Shown: in pieces, positions 55,832 through 64,000 of the stretch | How positions within the stretch are numbered: the stretch's first letter is position 1 | Layout: every line of letters begins with the position of its first letter | Assembly (NCBI GenBank): GCA_023423535.1 | Contig: JAFAFL010000095.1 | Location: 124,001 to 188,000, forward strand | Source of the DNA: Pseudomonadota bacterium | GTDB lineage: Bacteria; Myxococcota; Myxococcia; Myxococcales; Myxococcaceae | DNA: 64,000 nt | Direction: 5' to 3' | Program-made: the position numbers and the translations under genes | Notes under the pieces: model-generated | Database searches by the model: none | What the model was told of the DNA's origin: nothing | Seen by the model: the letters and a program-made list of their open reading frames with translations, nothing else

Positions 55832-58588
55832 CTACGCGGCGGCGGTGCCCTTCTTCTCCGGCGCGTCCGGCGCCGTGGGGGCCTCCCGCTTCGCGCGGCG
55901 CTCGCGGCGGTCGTGCATCACCTGCAGCAGCGCGCCGAGCAGCGTGAAGGTGGTGAACAGCGTCGTCACCAGACCGATGCAGGTCACCGCGCCGAGGCTC
56001 TGCAGGCCGTTGTGACCCGCGGCGAGCAGCGCGCCGAAGCCGGCGATCGTCGTCAGCGTGGAGGAGAGCACCGCCATGCCCACCGAGCGCAGCGCGACCA
56101 TCGGCGACGTGCCCTCGAGGAACCGGTGCACGAGGTACACGCCGTGGCTCACGCCGTAGCCGAGCACGATGGGCAGCACGCAGATGTTCATGAAGTTCAG
56201 CTCGACGTTGAGCAGCGCCATCACGCCGAGCATGAGGAACATGCCGAGCACCAGCGGCACCAGCGCCGCCACCGCGAGCTTCACCGAGCGCAGGTCGAGC
56301 AGCAGCACCAGCACCAACCACACCGCGGTCAGCGCCACGGTGAGCTTGCCGTCGAAGAGGACGATCTTCGCCAGCGTGGAGTAGAGGATGGGCAGGCCCG
56401 CCGAGCGCACGACGGTGCCGTCCTCGAGCGTGATCTGCTCCACCTGCTCGACGAACTTCAGCATGCTCTTGCCGTCCCAGAGGTCGACCTTCGGGTAGAC
56501 GAAGGTCAGCCAGCCGTGGTTCTCCGGCTTCGTCGTCGGCAGGTGGGTGAAGATGCTCTGGTAGGTCTGCGAGACGCCGCTCACGTCGAACGGCCGCGCG
56601 CCGAGGATCTTCTCGAACAGCTCTCCCTGCTCCTGCAGCTCAGGCGGCAGCGACTCCACGGTGATGCCGTCCTCGTCGAGCTCCGCCTTCCACTGCTCGA
56701 GGATCTTCGCGTTCGCCGCCGCGGTCTCCGGGGGCGGCACGAAGGTGTAGATGGAGACGACCTGATCGACGGTGGAGTACTTCTCCATCTTCGCGGTGTG
56801 GTCCTTGCCGAAGCCCGAGGCCGCGGCGCCCACGCCCTGCAGCGAGGGCGGGAACTCGTCCCACACCTTCTTCGCCTCCTCCACCGTGCGCGTGTAGATG
56901 GCGACCGGATCCGCGCTGATGTCGAAGCGCAGCGCGATCTCGTCCTGCAGCACCACCGAGGGCTGGTTCTCCGGGATGAGCGCGCGGGTGTTGTAGTTGA
57001 AGCGCACGCCCGCCTTGATGCGCTCGACGAGCGTCATCGGCCGGTCGCGCGGGATCTCCACCTCGCCCAGCGGCAGCGCTGCGAAGCCCAGCAGCAGCGC
57101 GATGAGGCCGAACACGCCCATCACGAGGAACGGCTTCGGGAAGCGCAGCTGCTTGCCCGTCTCGTCGTCCTCCTTCGGCGGCGGCGTGTGACCGATGAGC
57201 TTCTTCGGCCACGCGGCGTTCTTCCGGCCGAGCAGCGAGAGCAGCGCCGGCGTCCAGGTGAACAGCGTGAGGCCGATGATGAAGGTGCCCACGCCGGCGA
57301 GCAGCCCGAACTGGGAGAAGCCGCGGAACTGCGAGAAGAGCAGCGCGAAGAACGCGCCGGAGGTGGCGATGGCCGAGATGAACGCCGGCACGCCGGAGTT
57401 CACCATCGCGTCGCGGATGGCCTCGTCGTAGGGCTTGCCCGCGCCGAGCTCGAGCCGGAGCCGGTAGGTGAGGTGGAAGCCGAAGTCCACGCCCATGCCC
57501 ATGAGGATGGCGCCGAGCATGGAGGTGATCATGTTCAGCTCACCGACCGCCGCCCACGCGAAGCCGACGGTGAGGATCGTCCCCAGCACCGTGCCCGAGG
57601 CGATGACGAAGATCGGCACCACCTTGCGGAAGAAGACGATCATCACCAGCAGGATGCCGAAGAAGGAGATCAGGGTCGTCGGCTTCAGCGAGTCGCGGAT
57701 CGCCGTCGAGTCGTCCACCACCGTCTTGTAGGAGCCGGTGAAGCCGAAGGTGACGGTCTTCTCGGGGGCGACCTTCACCTCCGGGCCCGCGCTCTTGTAC
57801 TGCTCCGCCGCCACGCTGCCGGTCGCCGGCACGCCGTTCGGCATGTCCAGCGGCGCGTAGTCCTCCACCAGCGTCACGCCGTGCGCGTTCGTCTTCGCGT
57901 ACTCCGCCAGCTGCCCGCGCAGCCGCTCCACGTAGGCCTCGGTCTTGCCGAGCTCGGGCGCGTTCCACATGGGCTTGATCAGCAGCAGGATCATCTTCCT
58001 GTCGTTGCTGATCTGGTAGTCGTCGATGATGCTCTTCTTCCCGATCTTGCTGTACTTGCCGACGATGTCGTCGACGTCGAGCTTCGGGGGCTCCTTCTTC
58101 TCCGGCTGAGCGCCGAGGTCGAACGTGAAGGGGTTGTTCGCGCGGATGAGCGCGCGCATGTACGTGTTGATGCGGCCCTTGACCTCCTCGAGGTCCTCGG
58201 TGGCCACGAACAGCACCATGTTCTGCTGGATGAACTCCACCGGCAGCTTCAGCGTGACCGAGCGGACGTGCTCCTTGTCCGCCACGAGCATCGCCTCGAC
58301 CTCGTCGCCCACCTTCTTCAGCTGGGCCTCGTCGTCGCCGCGCATCGCCACCATCAGGTGACCGGTGCCGCCGACCATGTCCACGATCCGCTGGACGTCC
58401 TTCACCTGCGGAAGGTCCTGCGAGATGAGGTCCAGCTGGTTCGTGTTCAGCCCCAGCCGCGTCGTTCCGAAGATGGCTCCCGCGATGAGCACCGCCAGCA
58501 CGGCGAGAACGGTGCCCGGTCGGCGCACCACGACGTTCGCGTAGGCGCGAGCGATCCGGTTGTGGAGTTTCATCTTCTCGTCACTCAT
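55832..58588 (-). CDS. RND/MMPL-family exporter
   Basis: The 918-residue protein has the two-fold RND layout. A first transmembrane helix near residues 20-40 (VLAVLAVLIAGAIFGTTRL) is followed by a large periplasmic loop, a helix bundle (LISFFGILLVMIVFF, LGAILMGMGVDFGFHL, LFTWTPALLSLLG), and a second loop with DDIVGKYSKIGKKSI and DLWDGKSMLKFVE. A second helix bundle comes last (VALVPLVLGMFLMLGVM, VLPIVLGYGVSHGVY). It resembles hopanoid- or lipid-exporting MMPL proteins. The C-terminus is Ala/Pro/Lys-rich. The start at 58588 is divergent from yihY-like gene across 180 bp. Confidence 0.9.
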   Translation of the reverse strand: MSDEKMKLHNRIARAYANVVVRRPGTVLAVLAVLIAGAIFGTTRLGLNTNQLDLISQDLPQVKDVQRIVDMVGGTGHLMVAMRGDDEAQLKKVGDEVEAMLVADKEHVRSVTLKLPVEFIQQNMVLFVATEDLEEVKGRINTYMRALIRANNPFTFDLGAQPEKKEPPKLDVDDIVGKYSKIGKKSIIDDYQISNDRKMILLLIKPMWNAPELGKTEAYVERLRGQLAEYAKTNAHGVTLVEDYAPLDMPNGVPATGSVAAEQYKSAGPEVKVAPEKTVTFGFTGSYKTVVDDSTAIRDSLKPTTLISFFGILLVMIVFFRKVVPIFVIASGTVLGTILTVGFAWAAVGELNMITSMLGAILMGMGVDFGFHLTYRLRLELGAGKPYDEAIRDAMVNSGVPAFISAIATSGAFFALLFSQFRGFSQFGLLAGVGTFIIGLTLFTWTPALLSLLGRKNAAWPKKLIGHTPPPKEDDETGKQLRFPKPFLVMGVFGLIALLLGFAALPLGEVEIPRDRPMTLVERIKAGVRFNYNTRALIPENQPSVVLQDEIALRFDISADPVAIYTRTVEEAKKVWDEFPPSLQGVGAAASGFGKDHTAKMEKYSTVDQVVSIYTFVPPPETAAANAKILEQWKAELDEDGITVESLPPELQEQGELFEKILGARPFDVSGVSQTYQSIFTHLPTTKPENHGWLTFVYPKVDLWDGKSMLKFVEQVEQITLEDGTVVRSAGLPILYSTLAKIVLFDGKLTVALTAVWLVLVLLLDLRSVKLAVAALVPLVLGMFLMLGVMALLNVELNFMNICVLPIVLGYGVSHGVYLVHRFLEGTSPMVALRSVGMAVLSSTLTTIAGFGALLAAGHNGLQSLGAVTCIGLVTTLFTTFTLLGALLQVMHDRRERRAKREAPTAPDAPEKKGTAAA

Positions 58589-58768
58589 GTCGGCGCGCAC
58601 CCTACCTTTTCGCATTTGCGCCGCAAGGAACGCCGCGTGGCAACGGGCGAGTCCGACCGGGCCCGCGAGGCGCGCCCGGCCGGCCGCCCTCCGCGCTGCA
58701 GGGCGGGCGTCGGTGAGCCGCGCGACCTCGGTGCACAACCTGTCCAGAGGAGAGGAGGAGGGGCACCC

Positions 58769-59872
58769 GTGAAGATTCCCGGCCGCGACATCCCGCTGAA
58801 GAAGTTCGTGATGAGGCTGAAGGACGAGTACCAGAAGGACAACGTCCAGGACGCCGCCGGCTCGCTGACCTTTTTCGGCGTGCTGGCCGTGTTCCCGTTC
58901 CTGCTCTTCCTCGTCTCGCTGGCGTCGGTGGTCATCGATCCCGCCCAGGCGCAGGCGCTGATCGACCAGCTCGCACAGGTGGCGCCGCCGGCGGTGACGC
59001 AGATCCTCGGCGAGCGGCTGAGGACGCTCGGCGAGAGTCAGAACGTGGGCCTGCTCTCCATCGGTGCGGCGGGTGCGCTCTGGTCCGCCTCCTCCGGCGT
59101 GGCGGCGGTGATGCGGGCGCTGAACACCGCGTACGGCGTGAAGGAGGGGCGCAACTTCTTCAAGGTCCGAGCCATCGCGCTCGGGTTCGTGCTCGGCGGC
59201 GGCCTGCTCGGCGTGCTCGCGGCGGTGGCCATGGTCGGTACGCCGGTGTTCGCCAACTGGGTGGGCGGCCCCATCGGGAGCGCGATCATGTGGCTGCGCT
59301 TGCCGGTGGCGGCGGTCATCGCGCTGCTCGTCTGGGCGGTCGCCTACTTCGTGCTCCCGGACGTGAAGCAGAAGTTCAAGTTCATCACCCCGGGCTCGCT
59401 GATCGGCGTGGTGGTCTGGCTCGCCGCGTCGTGGGGCTTCTCCTTCTACGTGCAGAACTTCGGCAACTACGATGCGACCTACGGGGCGCTCGGCGGCGTG
59501 ATCATCCTCCTGCTCTGGATGTGGATCTCCGGGCAGGTGCTGCTGCTCGGCGCGGAGATCAACGCGATCATCGAGGACTGGTCTCCGGAGGGGAAGAACC
59601 TCGGCGAGAAGGTCCCGCCCGGCGAGGAGGGCTCGGATCGCGTGCCCGGCGAGGACCGCGCGAAGAGCCGCGGCAAGGCCATCGCCTGGGGGAGCACCGG
59701 TCATCCCGCGGCGGCGAAGCTCCAGAAGAGCGGGAAGCGTCCGCCGAGCCCCGACGCCGAGCTGCACCGGGCGCAGCGACGGGCGGGGTCGTCGAAGACG
59801 CGCAGCCTCGCCATGGCGCTGTGGGGGGCCGTGACCGCCGCGGCGCTGTTCCGTCTGCGCAAGCCGGCGTGA
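58769..59872 (+). CDS. YihY/BrkB-family membrane protein
   Basis: The 367-residue protein has a typical YihY core: DAAGSLTFFGVLAVFPFLLFLVSL near residue 35, then LWSASSGVAAVMRALNTAYGV, VWAVAYFVLPDVKQKFKFITPGSLI (quoted in part) and a C-terminal GNYDATYGALGGVIILLLWMW helix. Six transmembrane helices are visible. The family is sometimes called ribonuclease BN by error; it is a membrane protein of uncertain role. A ~90-residue Lys/Arg/Pro-rich cytosolic tail extends the usual length. GTG start with AGGAGGAGGGG upstream. Confidence 0.92.
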   Translation: MKIPGRDIPLKKFVMRLKDEYQKDNVQDAAGSLTFFGVLAVFPFLLFLVSLASVVIDPAQAQALIDQLAQVAPPAVTQILGERLRTLGESQNVGLLSIGAAGALWSASSGVAAVMRALNTAYGVKEGRNFFKVRAIALGFVLGGGLLGVLAAVAMVGTPVFANWVGGPIGSAIMWLRLPVAAVIALLVWAVAYFVLPDVKQKFKFITPGSLIGVVVWLAASWGFSFYVQNFGNYDATYGALGGVIILLLWMWISGQVLLLGAEINAIIEDWSPEGKNLGEKVPPGEEGSDRVPGEDRAKSRGKAIAWGSTGHPAAAKLQKSGKRPPSPDAELHRAQRRAGSSKTRSLAMALWGAVTAAALFRLRKPA

Positions 59873-59884
59873 CTTTCGGCCGAT

Positions 59885-59928
59885 GATTCCTCCCGGCGCG
59901 CGGAGTCCAGACCGGCCCGGGAGGAATC
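59885..59928 (+). promoter_or_regulatory. 12-bp perfect inverted repeat masking the RBS of the reductase gene
   Basis: GATTCCTCCCGG (59885-59896) pairs exactly with CCGGGAGGAATC (59917-59928) across a 20-nt loop. The right arm holds the GGGAGGA Shine-Dalgarno sequence of the gene starting at 59931, so the folded RNA would hide it. There is no T-tract, so a terminator for the upstream gene is unlikely. Confidence 0.7.
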
Positions 59929-59930
59929 AC

Positions 59931-60578
59931 ATGCGACGGATCGTCATGTTCAACCAGCTCTCCACCGACGGCCTCTTCGCGGCGCCGGATGGAAGCCTCG
60001 ACTTCGTGGTGCCGGATCCGGAGCACGACCGTGCAGTGACGGCCTCGCTCAGCGGTCAGGGCGCACTGCTCTTCGGGCGCAAGACCTACGAGATGTTCGC
60101 GCACTTCTGGCCGGGCGCCGCCGCTGCGGACGACTCGGGAGCGAGCGACGCGCCGGATCCGCATGGCCCTCACCGCTCGGCGGAGCTGTTGAAGCTCGCG
60201 CGCTGGATCGACGGCGCGGAGAAGTACGTGTTCTCGCGCACGCTGCAGCCCTCGGCGCTCACCTGGCACCACAGCCACGTCCTCCCGGAGCTCGACGCAC
60301 AGACCGTCCTCGCGTTGAAGAGGAGCGAAGGCCCGGACCTCATGCTCTTCGGCAGCGGGAGCATCGTCCGCGCGCTCGCGGGGATGGGCCTCATCGATGA
60401 GTACCAGTTGATGATGAGCCCGGTGATCCTCGGGCGCGGCCGGCCGCTCTTCGCGGACCTGCAGTCGCGCGTGCCGCTCGCGCTCATCGACGCGAAGGCC
60501 CACGCCTCGGGCAACGTGCTGCTGCGCTACCGGCCCCGCGGCAGCATGGGCCCCCTCATCGCGAAAGACCTGCGTTAG
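59931..60578 (+). CDS. RibD C-terminal/DHFR-like reductase
   Basis: The 215-residue protein has the dihydrofolate-reductase-like fold of the RibD C-terminal family: IVMFNQLSTDGLFAAPDGS, LLFGRKTYEMFAHFW, KYVFSRTLQPSAL, DLMLFGSGSIVRALAG, and DEYQLMMSPVILGRGRPLF. It would bind NAD(P)H and reduce an unknown compound. The ATG at 59931 has GGGAGGA 5-6 bp upstream. It is 12 bp upstream of the first AlaDH-like gene, so the two are probably co-transcribed. Confidence 0.88.
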   Translation: MRRIVMFNQLSTDGLFAAPDGSLDFVVPDPEHDRAVTASLSGQGALLFGRKTYEMFAHFWPGAAAADDSGASDAPDPHGPHRSAELLKLARWIDGAEKYVFSRTLQPSALTWHHSHVLPELDAQTVLALKRSEGPDLMLFGSGSIVRALAGMGLIDEYQLMMSPVILGRGRPLFADLQSRVPLALIDAKAHASGNVLLRYRPRGSMGPLIAKDLR

Positions 60579-60590
60579 CCTGCCCGGAAG

Positions 60591-61715
60591 ATGCCAGGAA
60601 CCATCGGACTTCCACGCATGCACAAGGAGGCGGGGGAGCGCCGCGACTTCCTCCCTCCGCTGATCGCCTTCCTCGACCGCGCCGGCGCCGAGGCGATCGT
60701 GCTCGAGGACGGCTACGGCTCGGGCATGGGGCTCACCGCGGACGCGTACCTGCGCGCCTCGCCGAAGGTGCGCTTCGGCGACTACGACGAGTGCCTGTCG
60801 CAGGACGTGGTGGTGGTGCTGCGCTGTCCCGCCGAGGACGCGCTGCGGAAGGTGCGGCGCGGTGCGCGCGTGCTCTCCATGTTCCACTACCCCACCCGGC
60901 CCGGCCGCGTGCAGCTCCTGCGCGAGCTCGGGGTGCGCGGGGTGAGCCTCGACTCGCTGACCGACGAGCGGGGAAGCCGGCTGGTGCAGAACCTCGAGGC
61001 GGTGGGCTGGAACGGCGTGCGCTCCGGCATGAGGGCGCTGGCGGCGCAGTACCGGCGCTTCGAGGATCCGGGGCGAAGGCCCATCCGGGTGAAGATCCTC
61101 GGCGCGGGCGCGGTGGGCGGTCACGCGGCGCGCGCTGCCACCCGCTACGGGGATCCGAAGTGGCGCAGCGAGCTGGTTGCGCGCGGCGTGCCCGGCGTGG
61201 AGGTCACGGTGGTCGACTTCGACTGCACCTTTCGGGAGAACGACGTGCTCGATCTCCTCGAGCGGACCGATCTGCTGGTGGACGCGACCGCGCGGCCGGA
61301 CCCGTCCCGATACATCCTCCCCAACCCCTGGCTCGGCGCGCTTCCCCCTCACGCGGTGATCGTGGACCTCGCGGTGGACCCCTACGACTTCACGCGCGAC
61401 CCGCCGGCGGTGAAGGGGATCGAAGGCGTCCCCGAAGGCAACCTCGATCAGTACCTCTACCGGCCCGACGACCCGGTGTACGAGCGGATGGATCCGCGCA
61501 TCGACACGACGAACCGGCGCACCGCGCTGTCCTGCTACTCGTGGCCTGGCGTGTATCCGCGCGAATGCATGGAGGTGTACGGCGCGCAGCTGGAGCCCGT
61601 CCTCCAGGTGGTGCTCGAATCGCCGGACCTCGACGCGCTGGATCCGATCCGTGGCCGCCCATTCGAGCGCGTGGTCGCGAGGGCGGACGTGATGCGCTGG
61701 ATGCCGGCGCACTGA
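60591..61715 (+). CDS. Alanine-dehydrogenase/CEO-synthase-like oxidoreductase, first paralogue
   Basis: The 374-residue protein has an N-terminal segment IGLPRMHKEAGERRDFLP, which resembles the substrate-binding start of alanine dehydrogenase and N5-(carboxyethyl)ornithine synthase. A Rossmann domain follows with VKILGAGAVGGHAARAATRYG (glycine motif GxGxxG). The C-terminal part includes NLDQYLYRPDDPVY and LSCYSWPGVYPRECM. It would be an NAD-dependent amino-acid dehydrogenase or opine-type synthase. The exact substrate is unknown. It is clearly paralogous to the gene at 61849 with shared motifs along the whole length. Confidence 0.8.
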   Translation: MPGTIGLPRMHKEAGERRDFLPPLIAFLDRAGAEAIVLEDGYGSGMGLTADAYLRASPKVRFGDYDECLSQDVVVVLRCPAEDALRKVRRGARVLSMFHYPTRPGRVQLLRELGVRGVSLDSLTDERGSRLVQNLEAVGWNGVRSGMRALAAQYRRFEDPGRRPIRVKILGAGAVGGHAARAATRYGDPKWRSELVARGVPGVEVTVVDFDCTFRENDVLDLLERTDLLVDATARPDPSRYILPNPWLGALPPHAVIVDLAVDPYDFTRDPPAVKGIEGVPEGNLDQYLYRPDDPVYERMDPRIDTTNRRTALSCYSWPGVYPRECMEVYGAQLEPVLQVVLESPDLDALDPIRGRPFERVVARADVMRWMPAH

Positions 61716-61815
61716 GCGGGCGGGTCCTCACCGAAGCGCGCGCGCCCCGAGGGCAGCCGGGCAGGCGCGACGCGGCGATCGTATGTGTTCAAACGGTGTC
61801 GGGTAACGTAGGGAA

Positions 61816-61848
61816 GGGCAGCTGTCGCTTTCGACAAAGGAGCTGCCC
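61816..61848 (+). promoter_or_regulatory. Composite hairpin overlapping the RBS of the second dehydrogenase paralogue
   Basis: GGGCAGCT (61816-61823) pairs with AGCTGCCC (61841-61848) directly before the ATG. Inside it GTCG/CGAC pairs around a CTTT loop. The AAGGAG Shine-Dalgarno sequence (61837-61842) lies in the bulge and 3' arm, so the fold could block initiation. Confidence 0.65.
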
Positions 61849-63024
61849 ATGCACGGACTCACCCTCGGACTGCCCCGGATGCACAAGGAGAAGGGGGAGC
61901 GGCGCGACTTCCTTCCGGAGCTGGTGCGGCAGGTCACGCAGCAGGGCGTGGACGTGTACGTCGAGTCCGGGATCGGCTCGGGGATGGGCTACAGCGACGC
62001 GGACTACGCGCGCATCTCGCCGAAGGTGCACGTGGTGGGGCACGAGGAGGCCTTCCGCCAGCGCGTCGTGCTCGTGCTGCGCTGTCCCGAGCTGCCGGAG
62101 CTGGAGAAGCTCGCCGCCGGCGCCACGCTGATCTCGATGATCCACTTCCCCACCCGGCCCAACCGCATCGAGCGGCTGCGCGAGCTGGGGCTGGAGGCGA
62201 TCTCGCTCGACTCCATCGCCGACGACGACGGCAAGCGGCTGGTGGAGAACATGCGCGCGGTGGCGTGGAACGGGGTCGAGACCGCGTTCGACGCGCTGGA
62301 GGACACCTACCCGCAGCTCCTCGACGAGAGCCGCGCGCCGATCCGCGTGACGGTGATGGGCAGCGGCCTCGTGGGCAAACACGCGGTGGAGGCGGCCACC
62401 AAGTACGGCAACCCGGACCGCGCGAAGCGACTCGATGCACGCGGGCTGGCGGGCGTGGAGGTCACGCTGCTCGGGCGCAACCTCACCGGGCGGTGGCGCT
62501 ACATGCGCGACCGGTTCCTCCAGACGGACGTGCTGGTGGACGCGACCCAGCGCAGCGTCCCCTCGGAGCCGCTCATCCCCAACGAGTGGCTGGGCTGGCT
62601 GCCGCAGCACGCGGTGGTGTGCGACCTGGTGGTGGATCCGTACATCCTCGACGCGGACCCGCGCACGGTGCGGAGCCTCGAGGGCATCCCTCGCGGGAAC
62701 CTCGATCAGTACGTGTTCGCGCCCTCGGATCCGGCCTGGGACGAGACGGTGCCGAAGGAGATCCCCAGCGCGAACCGGCGCACCACCGTGAGCTGCTACT
62801 CGTGGCCCGGCGTGCACCCCGAGGAGTGCATGCGGCTCTATGGACGCCAGCTCGCGCCGATGCTGGAGACGCTGTTCGCGCGCGGCGGCGTGGAGGGGCT
62901 CCGCGCCCGCGGCGACTTCCACGAACGCGCCCTCATCCGCGCCAGCCTCCGCGCGTGGGCCGCCGTGCCGAAGGCCGTGCGCAGCGAGGCCGCGGAGCAG
63001 CGGGTGGGCGCGGACAGGGGCTGA
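61849..63024 (+). CDS. Alanine-dehydrogenase/CEO-synthase-like oxidoreductase, second paralogue
   Basis: The 391-residue protein shares its layout with the preceding gene: LGLPRMHKEKGERRDFLP at the start, PTRPNRIERLRELGLEAIS, the Rossmann motif VTVMGSGLVGKHAVEAATKYG, NLDQYVFAPSDPAWDE and VSCYSWPGVHPEECM. It is 17 residues longer at the C-terminus, with a charged extension (FHERALIRASLRAW). The likely role is again NAD-dependent reduction or opine-type synthesis on an unknown substrate. The leader hairpin at 61816-61848 covers its RBS, unlike the first paralogue, so it may be regulated separately. Confidence 0.8.
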   Translation: MHGLTLGLPRMHKEKGERRDFLPELVRQVTQQGVDVYVESGIGSGMGYSDADYARISPKVHVVGHEEAFRQRVVLVLRCPELPELEKLAAGATLISMIHFPTRPNRIERLRELGLEAISLDSIADDDGKRLVENMRAVAWNGVETAFDALEDTYPQLLDESRAPIRVTVMGSGLVGKHAVEAATKYGNPDRAKRLDARGLAGVEVTLLGRNLTGRWRYMRDRFLQTDVLVDATQRSVPSEPLIPNEWLGWLPQHAVVCDLVVDPYILDADPRTVRSLEGIPRGNLDQYVFAPSDPAWDETVPKEIPSANRRTTVSCYSWPGVHPEECMRLYGRQLAPMLETLFARGGVEGLRARGDFHERALIRASLRAWAAVPKAVRSEAAEQRVGADRG

Positions 63025-63037
63025 GCCGCGTGCAGCG

Positions 63038-64000
63038 CTATTCGGCCGCGGAAGCCGCCTCGAGCCCCTCGCGGTAGAGCGCGGCGTACTCGGCGGCCAT
63101 CCCCTCCACCGAGTGCGCGCGCACGTGACGCCTCGCGGCCTCTCCCATCCGGTGCCGCAGCGGAGCAGACGAGGCGAGCACCCTCAGCGCCTCCGCCACC
63201 GGCTTCGCGTCACCGGGCGGCACGAGCAGGGCGGTCTCGCCGTCGCGGTGGATCTCCGCCACCGCCTCGAGCTTCGGCGCCACCGAGGGAAGCCCCGCAG
63301 CCATCGCCTCGAGCATCGCCAGCGACCGTCCCTCCCGTCGCGACGGCTGCGCATAGAGGTCCAGCGCGGGGAGCAGGCCTGCGCCGTCCGGCACCTCGCC
63401 GGTGAAGTGGATGCGCCGCCCGAGCCACGCGCCCGCGCGGCGCTGCAGGTGGCCCGCGAGTCCTCCCTCGCCGATGAGCACGAGGTTCGGTCCGAGCCCG
63501 TCGTCGCCGACGAGCCTCTTCCCCAGCGGCGTGCGGAACGCCTGCAGGAACGCCTCGACGAGCACGTCCGTGCCCTTCTCCTCCTCCAGCCGCCCGAGGT
63601 ACCCGATCCAGATCCCCATCGGCAGCGGCCCGCGCACTTCCAGCGCCCGCGCGAGCCTCTCCCTTGCCGCGCTCCGCGCGCGGTCGCCCTCGCTCCCCTC
63701 GAGCAGCGGCAGCGGCACGCCGTTGCCGATCACCCGCAGCGGCACCCCGCGCGGAAGCCAGGAGGCGGTGACCGACCGCACCGCCTCGCCGCACGCCACC
63801 ACCGCCCCGGTTCCCTCCGCACAGGCCATGGCCGCGTAGCGGAGCGCGCGCTCGGGCACCCTCGTCTCGTGCAGCGTGACCACCACACGGGGCGCCGGCC
63901 TCCCCGGCAGCGGGACACCTCGCGCGACGGTGGCGTTGACCCACGCCGCGAGGTCGTGCGCGTGGAGGACGTCCGGTCGGACCGCGGCGATCGCGCGACC
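63038..64000 (-). CDS. Family 4 glycosyltransferase, 5' partial
   Basis: The reading frame continues past the end of the window, so the N-terminus is missing. The visible ~320 residues include the end of the acceptor domain (DVLHAHDLAAWVN, RVVVTLHETRVP) and the full donor domain: WIGYLGRLEEEKGTDVLVEAF, NLVLIGEGGL, RIHFTGEVPDGAGLLPALDLYAQPSRREG and the EAMAAGLPSVAP motif. These are typical GT4 features with a retained ExxxxxE region. It would transfer a sugar from a nucleotide donor to an envelope or capsule glycan. It converges on the second dehydrogenase gene with a 13-bp gap. Confidence 0.9.
   Translation of the reverse strand, partial: GRAIAAVRPDVLHAHDLAAWVNATVARGVPLPGRPAPRVVVTLHETRVPERALRYAAMACAEGTGAVVACGEAVRSVTASWLPRGVPLRVIGNGVPLPLLEGSEGDRARSAARERLARALEVRGPLPMGIWIGYLGRLEEEKGTDVLVEAFLQAFRTPLGKRLVGDDGLGPNLVLIGEGGLAGHLQRRAGAWLGRRIHFTGEVPDGAGLLPALDLYAQPSRREGRSLAMLEAMAAGLPSVAPKLEAVAEIHRDGETALLVPPGDAKPVAEALRVLASSAPLRHRMGEAARRHVRAHSVEGMAAEYAALYREGLEAASAAE

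Noticed and set aside
55169..58768. Plus-strand frame continuing upstream of the YihY/BrkB gene
   Set aside because: It runs antisense to the RND exporter and is His/Arg/Val-rich shadow sequence. The real gene starts at the GTG at 58769 with a strong ribosome binding site.
59885..59928. Hairpin as Rho-independent terminator of the YihY/BrkB gene
   Set aside because: No T-tract follows, and the 3' arm carries a good Shine-Dalgarno sequence for the next gene.

Overview
This 64-kb window is a gene-dense, very GC-rich chromosomal segment, probably from a myxobacterium (phylum Myxococcota). The reasons are strong GC bias at third codon positions, many GTG starts, a large share of lipoproteins with PKD, Kelch, Ig-like or Cys-rich repeats, a eukaryotic-like Ser/Thr kinase fused to a STAND NTPase, a giant soluble poly-HAMP histidine kinase, and an HprK-RapZ-mannose-class PTS operon. 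There is no rRNA gene, so the genus cannot be fixed. I saw no tRNA, CRISPR array, transposase or phage gene. Both ends of the window cut genes: a spermidine-synthase-like enzyme at the left and a family 4 glycosyltransferase at the right.

Layout. 1-11.8 kb is mostly housekeeping and envelope genes: a cyclic-nucleotide-binding protein, a DUF457 membrane protein, an SGNH hydrolase, an Ig-like lipoprotein, a MoxR ATPase with its CoxE-type VWA partner, a HIT protein, a secreted VWA protein, a metallo-beta-lactamase-fold hydrolase and a GT87-like membrane protein. 11.8-18.4 kb is one PTS operon: hprK, rapZ, mannose-class EIIA, EIIB, EIIC and EIID, ptsH and ptsI. 18.5-27.9 kb holds an acyltransferase, two soluble histidine kinases in tandem (one with 12 consecutive 92-residue double-HAMP units) and a divergent cassette of a winged-helix-like protein with two small membrane proteins. 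27.9-35.2 kb is a three-gene unit: protein kinase/STAND, PEGA protein and a 22-repeat Cys-rich lipoprotein.

35.5-41.3 kb is the most accessory-looking part. It has two lipoproteins with weaker codon bias (one with a phospholipase-A2-like CxxHDxC motif), an MmeI-like single-chain restriction-modification enzyme, an unrecognised protein and an 11-copy 21-bp tandem array. 41.4-50.1 kb is dominated by lipoproteins (Cys-rich, Kelch, lipase-like and two PKD proteins) together with a proline-dehydrogenase-like enzyme and an esterase. 50-58.6 kb, all on the minus strand, encodes an acyl-CoA ligase, an ABC-F protein, glutathione synthetase, a zinc-ribbon protein, a lipoprotein and an RND exporter. 58.8-63 kb encodes a YihY/BrkB protein, a RibD/DHFR-like reductase and two tandem alanine-dehydrogenase-like paralogues. 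Two of these genes have their ribosome binding sites inside inverted repeats.

Items most worth attention: the poly-HAMP kinase with alternating repeat types; the kinase/STAND-PEGA-Cys-rich lipoprotein operon in which the usual WD40 sensor is absent; the MmeI-like enzyme with its unknown neighbour and minisatellite; the complete PTS with a non-canonical HPr active site; the PLA2-like lipoprotein; and the two SD-sequestering leader hairpins.
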